A stretch of DNA of 64,000 nucleotides from an uncultured Clostridia bacterium (GTDB taxonomy: Bacteria; Bacillota; Clostridia; Peptostreptococcales; Anaerovoracaceae), in assembly GCA_934233735.1 (NCBI GenBank), contig CAKQGQ010000004.1, forward strand, positions 77,745-141,744, written 5' to 3'. How positions within the stretch are numbered: position 1 is the first letter of the stretch; each line of letters begins with the position of its first letter. Under the pieces are notes generated by a model. It was not told the origin of the DNA. It was given only the letters and a program-made list of their open reading frames with translations, and searched no databases. A program made the position numbers and the translations under genes. Positions 1 to 8,904 of this stretch are shown piece by piece.

Positions 1-1148
1 TCTTGGTTGATTGTGCAAGTGCTGTATACAAGCGTCCCACCCGGCTTCACATAGGAAGCCGCCGCATCGAGGATTTTCGCCTGTCTCAGCGTTAATTCCT
101 GCAGATCCAAATCTTCTTTATATTTGATTTCAGGTTTTCGGCCGATAACCCCAAGGCCCGAACACGGCACATCCGCCAGCACGCAGTCAGCAGTCTCTTG
201 CAGTTCCTCTGCCGCCTCTGTGCTGTCGTGGCATTTGGTCTCAATAATGTTGATACCACAGCGCTGGGCCTGTTTTTCAATGAGCGCAAGCTTATGTTCA
301 TATATATCCATTGCGATGATTTTGCCGCGGTTTTCCATCATTTCCGCCGTTGCCAGCGTTTTTCCGCCCGGCGCCGCGCAGACATCGATAACCGTCTGCC
401 CCGGCTTGGCAGCTAAAATATCCGAAACCATAATGGAAGCAAGATCCTGCACGGAAAAAAGACCTTCTTTATACGCCTTGCTTTCTAAAAGCCGGCTGCC
501 GCTGACGGTTAGTCCCCGCGGCGTTTTCTCCGACTCCTCGGCATCAAATCCCTCCTGCCGGAGTCTTTCCGCAAGCTCTGTCCGGCTTATCTTCATTTGA
601 TTGACGCGCACCGTCATCTTCGGCGCACGGTTTACAGCTGCTAAAATTTCTTCCGTCTGCTGCTCTCCGTATTCCGCAAGCCAAAGCTTCACAATCTGCG
701 GCTGAATCGAGTAGGCAATGCTCAGATATTCCGTAAGCTGCGCCTCGCGGCTTGGAAGCTGAATCTCTTCCGATTTTTTGATATACCCGCGCAAAACCCC
801 GTTTATGAAGCGTTCTCTGCCCTTTGCCAAGCGTTTTGCCATGTTTACGGTCTCATTCACCGCCGCGTACTGCGGAACCGAATCCATGCTGCGAAGCTGA
901 TAAACACCCATGCGCAGCAGCGTCAAATCCTGCTTTTTCAGCTTTTTCGTGCCGCTCGGAATCAAGGCATCCAGATAATAATCCAGCAGCATTTTCGTTT
1001 CCAAAACGCCGTAAACCAGTTCCCGCACGAAAGCTTCGTTTTCCGGATGATTCCGCCCGATAAAATGATTCAGTGCGAAATTGGAATAAGCACCGTTTTT
1101 TTCAATATCCAGTAAAACATCATACGCAGTTTTTCTGTTTACATCCAT
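1..1148 (-). CDS. rsmB: 16S rRNA m5C967 methyltransferase RsmB (partial, C-terminus beyond window)
   Basis: This enzyme methylates C967 of 16S rRNA using S-adenosylmethionine. The translated reverse strand starts MDVNRKTAYDVLLDIEKNG, an N-terminal NusB-like RNA-binding region. It continues into a Rossmann methyltransferase domain with the SAM loop DVCAAPGGKT, the ADVPCSGLG motif holding one catalytic cysteine, and YSTCTINQ holding the other. The frame is still open at the left edge, so the last 40-50 residues are missing. The start codon overlaps the stop of the upstream protease gene (TGATG), which implies translational coupling at the end of the def-fmt operon. Identification rests on clear family motifs. 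Confidence 0.93.
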   Translation of the reverse strand, partial: MDVNRKTAYDVLLDIEKNGAYSNFALNHFIGRNHPENEAFVRELVYGVLETKMLLDYYLDALIPSGTKKLKKQDLTLLRMGVYQLRSMDSVPQYAAVNETVNMAKRLAKGRERFINGVLRGYIKKSEEIQLPSREAQLTEYLSIAYSIQPQIVKLWLAEYGEQQTEEILAAVNRAPKMTVRVNQMKISRTELAERLRQEGFDAEESEKTPRGLTVSGSRLLESKAYKEGLFSVQDLASIMVSDILAAKPGQTVIDVCAAPGGKTLATAEMMENRGKIIAMDIYEHKLALIEKQAQRCGINIIETKCHDSTEAAEELQETADCVLADVPCSGLGVIGRKPEIKYKEDLDLQELTLRQAKILDAAASYVKPGGTLVYSTCTINQ

Positions 1149-1858
1149 CAGTCTCTTCTTCCTCTGAGTGCAAGCATCCGCAGAAGGTTTCCGATTGCCA
1201 CCGCAAGCGCCGCCACATAGGTTAAAGCTGCCGCACGAAGCACTTTTTTCGCTCCTGCTTCTTCTTCATCGTCGATAATCGCAAGCTCTTCCATCTGTGC
1301 AAGTGCCCGGCTGCTCGCATTGAATTCTACCGGAAGCGTAATCGTATGGAAGAAAATAACCGCAATCATCATGATAATTCCGATATTAAAAACCGTATCT
1401 CCGATATAATTTCCCGCTCCGAGCAGTCCGATTCCGATTACCACAAGAATCCAACTGAAGTTCGAAGCGAAGTTTGCCAGCGGTACGATGGAATTTCTAA
1501 TTTTTAAAGGCGCATAGCCGTTTGCATGTTGGATTGCGTGACCCGCTTCGTGGCAGGCAACGCTTACTGCTGCAATCGAATTTACATTGCCGACCGTTTC
1601 TGAAAGACGCAGTACTCTGCTTCTCGGGTCGTAATGGTCGGTGAGGCTTCCCCTCACGCTTTCGATTCGTACATTGTTCAGACCGTTTGCATCCAGAACC
1701 ATTCTGGCAGCCTGTGCACCTGTAAGGTTTCTGTCATTTCTGACGCTCGAATATCTGCGAAATGCAGATTTCACTTTTGCCTGCGCGTACAGCGTGAATA
1801 AGATCGCCGGAACAAGCAAAATCCCCGTTGCATAATATCCCATATAACTATCCCACAT
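1148..1858 (-). CDS. YugP-type neutral zinc metallopeptidase, membrane anchored
   Basis: This 236-residue protein has an N-terminal membrane segment (about residues 7-25), the zinc-binding motif HEAGH (H103, E104, H107), and two further hydrophobic segments (about 130-180 and 210-230). This layout matches the YugP/Zn_peptidase_2 family, a conserved but poorly characterised membrane protease of Firmicutes. The start is supported by AAGGAGG seven bases upstream. It sits between fmt and rsmB, and its stop overlaps the rsmB start. The physiological substrate is unknown. Confidence 0.9.
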   Translation of the reverse strand: MWDSYMGYYATGILLVPAILFTLYAQAKVKSAFRRYSSVRNDRNLTGAQAARMVLDANGLNNVRIESVRGSLTDHYDPRSRVLRLSETVGNVNSIAAVSVACHEAGHAIQHANGYAPLKIRNSIVPLANFASNFSWILVVIGIGLLGAGNYIGDTVFNIGIIMMIAVIFFHTITLPVEFNASSRALAQMEELAIIDDEEEAGAKKVLRAAALTYVAALAVAIGNLLRMLALRGRRD

Positions 1859-1873
1859 AAGATGTCCTCCTTG

Positions 1874-2803
1874 TTACTTTAAAACAATACCCTCTTTGAT
1901 TTTATTTCCTTTCAGGTAGTCCGAAACCATCACCCTTTTTTTGCCCGGAACCTGAATTTCACTTACCAGCAAAGCACCGCTTCCGCACGCAATCTTAATG
2001 CCGTCATTTGAAACGGAAAGAATCGTCCCTGCAGTCTCCGCCGTCTTTTCCTTCAAAGGCTCGGCTTTCCAGAGCTTCATTACAATATCTTCGTAATCGC
2101 AAAACGCACCCGGCCATGGGTCGAATCCCCGAATCAGTCTTTCAACTTCTTCCGGCTCCTTGCTGAAGTCAATCTTTCCGTCCTGCTTAAAAATCATTTT
2201 CGCATAAGTGGAAAGGCTATCATCCTGCGGCTCCGGCTGGATTTCCCCGTTTTCAATTCCTTTCAAAGCCTCGGCAATCAAGCGCGCTCCCATTTCCGCA
2301 AGTGCGTCGTGAAGCTGGCTGTAATTCATCCTGCCGATTTCCAAGCTGTCCTTCAGAAGCATATCGCCTGTGTCCAAACCTTCTGCCATCTGCATAATGG
2401 TAACGCCCGTCTCCTTATCGCCGTCGATAATCGCACGCTGTATCGGTGCCGCGCCGCGAAGATGCGGAAGCAAGGACGCATGCACATTCACGCATCCGTA
2501 TTTCGGAAGCTCCAAAATTTCTTTCGGCAAAATCTGTCCGTACGCTACAACAACGATGATGTCAGGCTGATATTCTCTCAGTTTCGATAAAAACTCTTCG
2601 TTTCCCCTGACTTTCTCCGGCTGCAAAACAGGAATGCCGTGCGCAAGCGCCTTTTCCTTCACCGGTGTATATTGAATTTTCTTTCCCCGGTTCTTTGCTT
2701 TATCCGGCTGTGTTGCCACAAGTCCGACTTCATGTTCGGTTTTCAAAATTCCTTCCAAAACCGTTACCGCAAAATCCGGAGTTCCCATAAAAACTATTTT
2801 CAT
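1874..2803 (-). CDS. fmt: methionyl-tRNA formyltransferase
   Basis: Fmt formylates initiator Met-tRNA using 10-formyltetrahydrofolate. The 309-residue length is normal for the family. The catalytic residues are visible as N106, H108 (in NVHAS) and D144 (in GLDTGD), together with the SLLPHLRGAAPIQ folate loop. The C-terminal half carries the usual OB-fold tRNA-binding region. It lies directly downstream of def, the gene for the enzyme that later removes the formyl group, and this def-fmt pairing is typical of bacteria. Confidence 0.97.
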   Translation of the reverse strand: MKIVFMGTPDFAVTVLEGILKTEHEVGLVATQPDKAKNRGKKIQYTPVKEKALAHGIPVLQPEKVRGNEEFLSKLREYQPDIIVVVAYGQILPKEILELPKYGCVNVHASLLPHLRGAAPIQRAIIDGDKETGVTIMQMAEGLDTGDMLLKDSLEIGRMNYSQLHDALAEMGARLIAEALKGIENGEIQPEPQDDSLSTYAKMIFKQDGKIDFSKEPEEVERLIRGFDPWPGAFCDYEDIVMKLWKAEPLKEKTAETAGTILSVSNDGIKIACGSGALLVSEIQVPGKKRVMVSDYLKGNKIKEGIVLK

Positions 2804-2818
2804 TCGCTATTCCTCGCG

Positions 2819-3307
2819 TTATTCTTCATCCTCATAATCACTGTAATCATCTTCCGCGTCACGGATATTTACAGCTTTGTCAATATATAGTACACCGTTA
2901 AGATGGTCGTACTCGTGACACATCACACGCGCATCAAAATCATGGAATTCGTAGGTTTTCTTTTCGCCGTCAAGATCCAGCGCTTCGATTTTAATATAAT
3001 CCGGGCGGGTAACCGTTCCGATTTTTCCCGGAATGCTCAGGCAGCCTTCATCGCCCTCCTGGCTTCCGCTTTCTTCCAGAATCACCGGATTAATCATATA
3101 ATACACTCTGCCCGGCTCCGGTTCCGCAACGAACATTCTGCGCATAATTCCGACCTGCGGCGCTGCAATGCCAACACCGAACTGGCTTCTCATCGTTTCC
3201 AGCATATCCTCCATGGTCATCTTGATGCGATCCGTAACTTCTGAAACTTCTCTGCATTGTTTTCTCAATATTTCGTCGCCTTCCAATACAACATTTCTGG
3301 TTGCCAT
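2819..3307 (-). CDS. def: peptide deformylase
   Basis: Def removes the N-formyl group from nascent proteins. All three family motifs are present: GVGIAAPQ (44-51), EGCLS with metal ligand C89, and HEYDH with H131, E132 and H135. The protein has 162 residues and ends in an acidic tail rich in D, E and Y, which is longer than strictly needed for the fold. It lies between priA and fmt with short gaps, in the same operon. Confidence 0.97.
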   Translation of the reverse strand: MATRNVVLEGDEILRKQCREVSEVTDRIKMTMEDMLETMRSQFGVGIAAPQVGIMRRMFVAEPEPGRVYYMINPVILEESGSQEGDEGCLSIPGKIGTVTRPDYIKIEALDLDGEKKTYEFHDFDARVMCHEYDHLNGVLYIDKAVNIRDAEDDYSDYEDEE

Positions 3308-3323
3308 TTTTCTCCCTCCTGCT

Positions 3324-5354
3324 TTAGAAGATACTGTATGGATTTACATCCACTGTAATACTTACATCTATTTTTTCGCTCAATAAAATTTGCTCGAAAT
3401 TTTCCAAATAAAACATATAGCGGTTTCGCTCGCTCTTTCCTGTTTCAAGGCTCCTCGGGCACTTCACAATCAAATACTGCCGGAAGCTGTCCTTTCCCTT
3501 AAATCCGAGCGATACCTTCGGTGAAAGAACTCTTCTTTGGTCTTTTTCACCGAGCGCATTTTTCATATAGGCTTCGCAGCGTCTTGCCGCTGCTTCTGCC
3601 GTTTCCTCGTTTTCCGAGGTAAAATTCACCATAATAATATCGCCAAACGGCGGATATTCCATCCGCAGGCGCATTTTAGCATCTTCGCTGAAAAAGCCTT
3701 CATAATCGCCGGTCTGTGCGAATTGATAGGTAAAATTCTCCGGCTCGTAGGTCTGCACGATTACCAGACCCTGTTTGTCTCCTCTGCCGGAACGACCCGC
3801 CACCTGCGTGATAAGCTGGAAAGTTCTTTCAGAAGAGCGGTAATCCGGAATATTCAGCGTCACATCAGCTGCGATAACGCCGACCAGACCGACATTGTCG
3901 AAATCCAGACCTTTGGCGACAAGCTGCGTACCAATCAAAATATCCGTTTTTTTATCTGCGAATTCCTTTAAAATTCGGTCCATCTCTCCGCGGTTTTTCA
4001 CCGAATCCAGATCCAGCCTTGCGGTCTTTGCCTGCGGGAAATATTTTTCGGCGGCTTCCTGCACCTGCTCGGTTCCCACACCGAAGTGCTTGATATATTT
4101 GCTGCCGCATTCCGGGCATTTATGAGGAACCGGATAGCGCCTGCCGCAGTAATGGCAGACCATGGATTCGCTGCTTTTATGATATACCAGCGAAAGATCG
4201 CATTCCGGGCATTTCATAACCACCCCACATTCCCGACACGAAACGAAATTTGAATAGCCGCGTCGGTTCTGCATCAGGATAATCTGCTCGCCGCCTTCCA
4301 GCGAGCGGTGCATTTCTTCAAAAAGTCTGCGGCTGAACACCGTCATGTTTCCGGCTCTGAGTTCCTGCCGCATATCGACCGTCTCTACTTTCGGAAGCGG
4401 TGTTTTATTATATCTCTCTTTTAGTGTAATCAGCTTATAAATGCCTTCCCGGCATCTTTCATAAGAAGTCACCGACGGCGTCGCGCTTCCCATCAGTAAC
4501 ACACCGTTTGAAGCCTGCAGACGCTTCGCCGCGACCTCCACGGTATCATATTTCGGCGTCATATCCGATTTATAGCTTGCCTCGTGTTCTTCGTCCATCA
4601 CGATAATGCCGATATTATCCAGCGGCGCGAAGACTCCCATCCTCGCACCGATGACGATTTTCGCCTTTCCGCTGCGGATTCTCTGCCATTCGTCATATCT
4701 TTCCCGCGGCGTCAGTCTGCTATGCATGACAGCGATTTGCTCCTTGCCGAATCGCCCGATGAATCTTTCCAAAATCTGATTTGTCAGGGATATTTCCGGC
4801 ACAAGCATGACCGCGGTTTTTCCCTTTTCCAGACATCTTGCAATCGCTTCCATGTAGACCTGCGTTTTTCCGCTTGCCGTCACGCCGTGAAGCAGGAAAA
4901 TTTCACGCGTTTCTCGGTCAATCGCATCGTCGATAAGCCGAAGCGCGTTCTGCTGCTCTTCAGTCAGAGCCTCGGGCGATGTATACCTGCCCTTGAGATT
5001 TTTATAAGGCTCTTTTTCCTTTCCCTCTTTCGGCGGTTTTCCTGCCACGGTAAAGCAGTTAATCGCGTCTGAATAGGTTATCGCATAGCGCGTTTTCATC
5101 CACACTGCGGTCTTAATCATTTCCTCGTTGAGGCTTCCCGCCTCGTCAATGCCCTCGATTGGCTTTATCTTCTCCTCGGGACAGTCTGCCGCATCCGCAG
5201 TGCCGAAAACAAAGCCGGCTTTTGAACAGTTTCCCTTGCCAAAAGGAATTTTGACTTTATCTCCTGTACAAACGGCAAAATCGCCGCAAGCATAGGTAAA
5301 GAACATGTCCGTATGTCTGCTTTTGTTTTCAACCACTACATTTGCGTATTTCAT
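3324..5354 (-). CDS. priA: primosomal protein N' (replication restart helicase PriA)
   Basis: PriA reloads the replisome at stalled forks. The 676-residue product has the N-terminal 3'-end-binding domain (GDKVKIPFG), a SF2 helicase core with Walker A GVTASGKT (157-164) and DEEH box (254-257), and an inserted zinc-binding region with eight cysteines in CxxC pairs (from CRECG to CPECG). It is shorter than Proteobacterial PriA, as in many Clostridia. The frame extends 26 codons further upstream, but that extension overlaps asnA. The methionine of MKYANVVV is therefore chosen as the start. Confidence 0.95.
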   Translation of the reverse strand: MKYANVVVENKSRHTDMFFTYACGDFAVCTGDKVKIPFGKGNCSKAGFVFGTADAADCPEEKIKPIEGIDEAGSLNEEMIKTAVWMKTRYAITYSDAINCFTVAGKPPKEGKEKEPYKNLKGRYTSPEALTEEQQNALRLIDDAIDRETREIFLLHGVTASGKTQVYMEAIARCLEKGKTAVMLVPEISLTNQILERFIGRFGKEQIAVMHSRLTPRERYDEWQRIRSGKAKIVIGARMGVFAPLDNIGIIVMDEEHEASYKSDMTPKYDTVEVAAKRLQASNGVLLMGSATPSVTSYERCREGIYKLITLKERYNKTPLPKVETVDMRQELRAGNMTVFSRRLFEEMHRSLEGGEQIILMQNRRGYSNFVSCRECGVVMKCPECDLSLVYHKSSESMVCHYCGRRYPVPHKCPECGSKYIKHFGVGTEQVQEAAEKYFPQAKTARLDLDSVKNRGEMDRILKEFADKKTDILIGTQLVAKGLDFDNVGLVGVIAADVTLNIPDYRSSERTFQLITQVAGRSGRGDKQGLVIVQTYEPENFTYQFAQTGDYEGFFSEDAKMRLRMEYPPFGDIIMVNFTSENEETAEAAARRCEAYMKNALGEKDQRRVLSPKVSLGFKGKDSFRQYLIVKCPRSLETGKSERNRYMFYLENFEQILLSEKIDVSITVDVNPYSIF

Positions 5355-5394
5355 ATTTCGTCTGTTTTCTTTCTGATTTTTTTTCACCGTAATA

Positions 5395-6405
5395 TTACAG
5401 CAGATAAATGTTGTTTTCCGCGCATTTATCAATCATTTCCTGTGGCCATACCGAAGCCTGAACTTCACCGATGTGCGCTTTTCTCAGGAAATACATGCAA
5501 AGTCTGCTCTGACCGATACCTCCGCCGATTGTATATGGGAGTTCGTCGTTCAGAATCGCTTTTTGGAACGGAAGCTCGGCTCTTTCCGGGCAGCCTGCCA
5601 GTTCGAGCTGTCTCTTCATTGCTTCAGCGTCAACACGAATACCCATCGAGGAAATTTCAAACGCTCTGTCAAGCACTTCGTTCCAAAGAATGATGTCTCC
5701 GTTCAGTTCCCAATCGTCGTAGTCCGGGGAACGGCCGTCATGTTTCTGACCGGAAGCCAGCTGTCCGCCGATTTTCATAATGAAAACAGCGCCGTGCTCT
5801 TTTGTGATGGCGTCTTCTCTTTCCTTCGGGGTTTTGTCCGGATACATATCTTCCAGTTCCTGCGTCGTGATAAAGAAGATTTCGTTCGGAATCTCAGTCT
5901 GGATGTTTCTGTAAAGTCTGTTGACATAATCGCCGAGGTTCTTAATCGCATTGTAAATCGTTGTAACCGTTTCCTTCAGATATGCTTCGTTTCTCTGCTC
6001 TTTCGTGATAACCTTTTCCCAGTCCCACTGGTCAACATAAACCGAGTGCAGGTTGTCCAGATCTTCATCTCTTCTGATTGCGTTCATATCGGTGTAGATG
6101 CCATGTCCCGGCTCAATTCCGTATTTTCCGAGTGCCATTCTCTTCCACTTCGCAAGAGACTGAACAACTTCCACTTCGAGTTCATCTATATCTTTGAGTG
6201 TAAAGCTTACTCTTCTTTCTACTCCGTTCAGGTTATCGTTAAGACCTGTCTTAGGGTCTACGAACAGTGGCGCGGACACACGGCGAAGCTGCAGTCCGTA
6301 CGCAAGTTCCTGCTGGAAAAAGTCTTTGATTTTCTTAATTGCTCTCTGGCTCTCCATCAAATCGATGGGTGATTCATAGTTTTCCGGTAAAATTAATGGT
6401 AACAT
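5395..6405 (-). CDS. asnA: aspartate-ammonia ligase (AsnA-type asparagine synthetase)
   Basis: AsnA makes asparagine from aspartate, ammonia and ATP. The 336-residue sequence follows the family over its whole length: it opens with the segment around ESQRAIKKIKDFF, contains RRVSFTLKD and SVYVDQWDWEKVI in the central part, and ends with the class-II-synthetase-like GGGIGQSRLCMYFL followed by VQASVWP. The start is backed by AGGAGG eight bases upstream. It sits between queH and priA in one transcription unit. Confidence 0.97.
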   Translation of the reverse strand: MLPLILPENYESPIDLMESQRAIKKIKDFFQQELAYGLQLRRVSAPLFVDPKTGLNDNLNGVERRVSFTLKDIDELEVEVVQSLAKWKRMALGKYGIEPGHGIYTDMNAIRRDEDLDNLHSVYVDQWDWEKVITKEQRNEAYLKETVTTIYNAIKNLGDYVNRLYRNIQTEIPNEIFFITTQELEDMYPDKTPKEREDAITKEHGAVFIMKIGGQLASGQKHDGRSPDYDDWELNGDIILWNEVLDRAFEISSMGIRVDAEAMKRQLELAGCPERAELPFQKAILNDELPYTIGGGIGQSRLCMYFLRKAHIGEVQASVWPQEMIDKCAENNIYLL

Positions 6406-6447
6406 TGTGTTTTCCTCCTGTGTTTAATGGTTTATTTAAAATTAAAT

Positions 6448-7128
6448 TCACTTCTGTTTGTCATAGCCGTCCCACTTTGAATACTCGCATCCGCAGTAGT
6501 TCTGACGGTAAAGACCGTATTCCTTTGAAAGCTCGATGCTTCTCTGAAATCCCGCTTTTTTCTTAAAATCAATATCTAAAAATTCCAGACCGTATATGTC
6601 TGCAAGCTGGGTTCCGATTGCGGAAATCAAAGGATAATTCTTATGCGGGCTGACGGTCAGCGTCGTCCCGAAAATCGGATTGCCTGTTTTCAGCGCAACC
6701 TGTGCCGTACGATTCATTCTGAGCTTAAAGCACTCCGTACAGCGTTTTCCGCCTTCCGGTTCATTGCTGAAGCCGGAACAAACATTGAAATAGTCCTCCG
6801 GCAAATACTCTCCTTCTATGAATGAAACCCTGTCCTCCTCCGGTATACGCTCGTTGTACGCATTTAAGAACTGTATCTGTGCCGCTTTTCGTCTGTCGTA
6901 TTCATCCGCGTCCGTAATATTCGGGTTATAGAAGAATACCGTAATCCGGTAGTCCGGCAAAAGCCGCTCGATACACGCCGTACTGCACGGTCCGCAGCAG
7001 GAGTGAAGCAGAACATGCCGCTTCTCAATCTTTGTTTCCATGTCCATCGGATAAAAATCCGGATTCGTCATTTCCTCACAAAAACTCCCCGGGCAAATCC
7101 CTGTTGCTGTATCTGTTTTCTTTCTCAT
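6448..7128 (-). CDS. queH: epoxyqueuosine reductase QueH
   Basis: QueH carries out the last step of queuosine synthesis, reducing epoxyqueuosine in tRNA, and replaces QueG in many anaerobes. The 226-residue protein has the iron-sulfur motif HSCCGPCS (C44, C45, C48), the central RCTECF pair, and the C-terminal YCGCEYS cysteines expected of the family. A longer frame begins 15 codons upstream, but only the chosen ATG has a properly placed AGGTG, and an AGGAGG also lies a little further up. It is the first gene of the minus-strand operon. Confidence 0.92.
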   Translation of the reverse strand: MRKKTDTATGICPGSFCEEMTNPDFYPMDMETKIEKRHVLLHSCCGPCSTACIERLLPDYRITVFFYNPNITDADEYDRRKAAQIQFLNAYNERIPEEDRVSFIEGEYLPEDYFNVCSGFSNEPEGGKRCTECFKLRMNRTAQVALKTGNPIFGTTLTVSPHKNYPLISAIGTQLADIYGLEFLDIDFKKKAGFQRSIELSKEYGLYRQNYCGCEYSKWDGYDKQK

Positions 7129-7151
7129 CGGTACACCTTGCGCCTCCTTTC

Positions 7152-7180
7152 TTGACAAGTTTTGTTTTTTCATTTAAATT
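7152..7180 (+). promoter_or_regulatory. putative sigma-A promoter for the radical SAM gene
   Basis: The segment reads TTGACA, a 17-base spacer, then TAAATT. It lies about 60 bases upstream of the plus-strand radical SAM start, in the gap between divergent genes. The -35 box is a perfect match and the -10 box is weaker. Two TATAAT-like boxes on the opposite strand in the same gap may serve queH. Confidence 0.5.
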
Positions 7181-7238
7181 TATTATATGACATTAAATTA
7201 TACCACAAAACTGTGTAGATTTAAAGAGGAAAATAGCT

Positions 7239-8162
7239 ATGAATCCTGTATTTAATGATGATTTGAAAAAACTTTTCGGCGGAATGCGCTATCACTCCGT
7301 CAGCACCTATTTAAAAGATAAATTCGGCGAAAAAACAATCAAGCTTGCCATCGACGGCGGCTTCACCTGCCCGAACCGCGACGGCACGAAAGGAACCGGC
7401 GGCTGTATCTTCTGTTCCGACAGCGGTTCAGGCGAATTTGCTTCCGACATTGAAGACCAAATCCGCCTCTTCTCGGACAAATGGCCGCGCGCCAAATACC
7501 TCGCTTACTTCCAAAACCACACGAATACCTATGCGCCTGTATCCGAGCTGCGGGAAAAGTATTACGCCGTTCTTGCGAATCCGAAAATTGAAGGTCTTGT
7601 CATCGGCACCCGTCCCGACTGCCTGTCCGAAGAAGTTTTGGATTTACTGTCGGAAATAAGCCGCACACATTTTTTATGGGTGGAACTTGGGCTGCAGACC
7701 ATTCACGATAAAACTGCCCACCTCATCAACCGCTGCTACGATTTAAGCGTTTTTGATGATGCGATGCGTCGTTTATCTGTGCGGGGGATAAAAGCGGTCG
7801 TACACCTCATTTTAGGGCTTCCCGGCGAAAGCAGGGAGCAGATGTTAGATTCTGTACGTTATGTTTCTTCCCTGCCCGAGCTTTTCGGCATGAAGCTCCA
7901 TCTTCTGAATATAGTAAAAGGCTCGCAGATGGAGTTTACTTACCCCGACTACCAGCCTTTCGCTTCAATTGAAGAATATGTAAATTTAGTTGTGGACTGT
8001 CTGGAAATCATACCGCCCGAGGTCACAATTCATCGCCTGACCGGGGATGCGCCACGCTCCATTTTAATCAACCCGCCTTGGAGTTTCAACAAACGCACGA
8101 TTCTCAACAGCATCAATGACCGTCTGAATCTGCTGGACAGCTGGCAGGGCAAGCGATTGTAG
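7239..8162 (+). CDS. TIGR01212 family radical SAM protein (YhcC-like)
   Basis: The 307-residue protein has the unusual cluster-binding spacing of this family, C44-x11-C56-x2-C59 (FTCPNRDGTKGTGGCIFC). It is followed by a typical radical SAM barrel (HLILGLPGES, GMKLHLLNIVKGS) and a C-terminal region containing RLTGDAPR. Radical SAM enzymes cleave S-adenosylmethionine to start radical reactions. The reaction of this family has not been firmly assigned to my knowledge, although a tRNA-modifying role has been suggested. It is divergent from queH and convergent with the MgtC gene. Confidence 0.9.
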   Translation: MNPVFNDDLKKLFGGMRYHSVSTYLKDKFGEKTIKLAIDGGFTCPNRDGTKGTGGCIFCSDSGSGEFASDIEDQIRLFSDKWPRAKYLAYFQNHTNTYAPVSELREKYYAVLANPKIEGLVIGTRPDCLSEEVLDLLSEISRTHFLWVELGLQTIHDKTAHLINRCYDLSVFDDAMRRLSVRGIKAVVHLILGLPGESREQMLDSVRYVSSLPELFGMKLHLLNIVKGSQMEFTYPDYQPFASIEEYVNLVVDCLEIIPPEVTIHRLTGDAPRSILINPPWSFNKRTILNSINDRLNLLDSWQGKRL

Positions 8163-8180
8163 AACCTGACGTCTCTCGCC

Positions 8181-8197
8181 TGCGGCAAGATGCCGCA
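8181..8197. other. perfect inverted repeat between convergent genes
   Basis: TGCGGCA and TGCCGCA are separated by three bases in the 44-base gap between two convergent stop codons. There is no poly-T run on either side, so intrinsic termination is uncertain. The hairpin may stabilise 3' ends. Confidence 0.4.
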
Positions 8198-8206
8198 CGG
8201 TTTGAC

Positions 8207-8899
8207 TCAGGTAAGTTCCTCGACATAATGCACGCCTTCGAGGCTGCGAATATCGTGAAGAATCATCTTATGATTTTCCCGCTTCATCAAATCAATGCGG
8301 ACTCGAAGCACGATGTCGCCCTCCACAAGCGGCTGCTCTTTTCTGCGCTCGATGGAATTGACTTCATAGTCCTCATCTTTGATGAAATTCAAAAGCGATT
8401 CCACCTTTTTCGGCTCAAGTTCGATGTAAAGCTCTGCCGTTCTGGTATGATTTTCGACATAAATCGTCATGTAATTCATGTAATAAGTCGTAAAAATCAT
8501 CAGTATGAAGCAGACCAGTGCCGCCCAAATAAAGCCGGCACCCACGGCAATGCCCATCGCTGCCGTAACCCAAAGTCCTGCCGCAGTCGTAAGACCCCTT
8601 ACCTGCCTGCGATCCGTAACGATAATCGTTCCGGCGCCGAGGAAACCGATGCCGCACAAAAGCTGCGCCGGGATTCTGGCAATGTCCGCTGAATAATTTG
8701 AAAGTTCTGACAGATACAGCCCTGTAATTGTCGCAAGTGCCGAGCCGAGGCATACCAGCGCGAAAGTCCGAATGCCCGCCGCGTATCTTTTATTCGCTCT
8801 TTCAACTCCTACAAGACTTCCTAAAAGCGTTGCAAGTACCAGCCTGAGCGCTACCGAAAGCGTATTTAATTCTGTGAAAAAATCCAGTATCTTTTCCAT
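8207..8899 (-). CDS. MgtC/SapB family membrane protein
   Basis: The 230-residue protein has four to five N-terminal membrane segments, the conserved LGSLVGVERANKRYAAGIRT stretch and GIGFLGAGTI, and a soluble C-terminal ACT-like domain of about 80 residues. MgtC proteins modulate magnesium homeostasis and P-type ATPases in some bacteria. The molecular activity in Firmicutes is not settled. It lies immediately downstream of the glucosaminidase gene with a gap of five bases, so the two are probably cotranscribed. Confidence 0.9.
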   Translation of the reverse strand: MEKILDFFTELNTLSVALRLVLATLLGSLVGVERANKRYAAGIRTFALVCLGSALATITGLYLSELSNYSADIARIPAQLLCGIGFLGAGTIIVTDRRQVRGLTTAAGLWVTAAMGIAVGAGFIWAALVCFILMIFTTYYMNYMTIYVENHTRTAELYIELEPKKVESLLNFIKDEDYEVNSIERRKEQPLVEGDIVLRVRIDLMKRENHKMILHDIRSLEGVHYVEELT

Positions 8900-8904
8900 T
8901 TCTG

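Noticed and set aside
7129..7173. Longer start for QueH
   Set aside because: The upstream ATG lies in the promoter-like A/T region without a ribosome binding site, while the chosen ATG has AGGTG at five bases.
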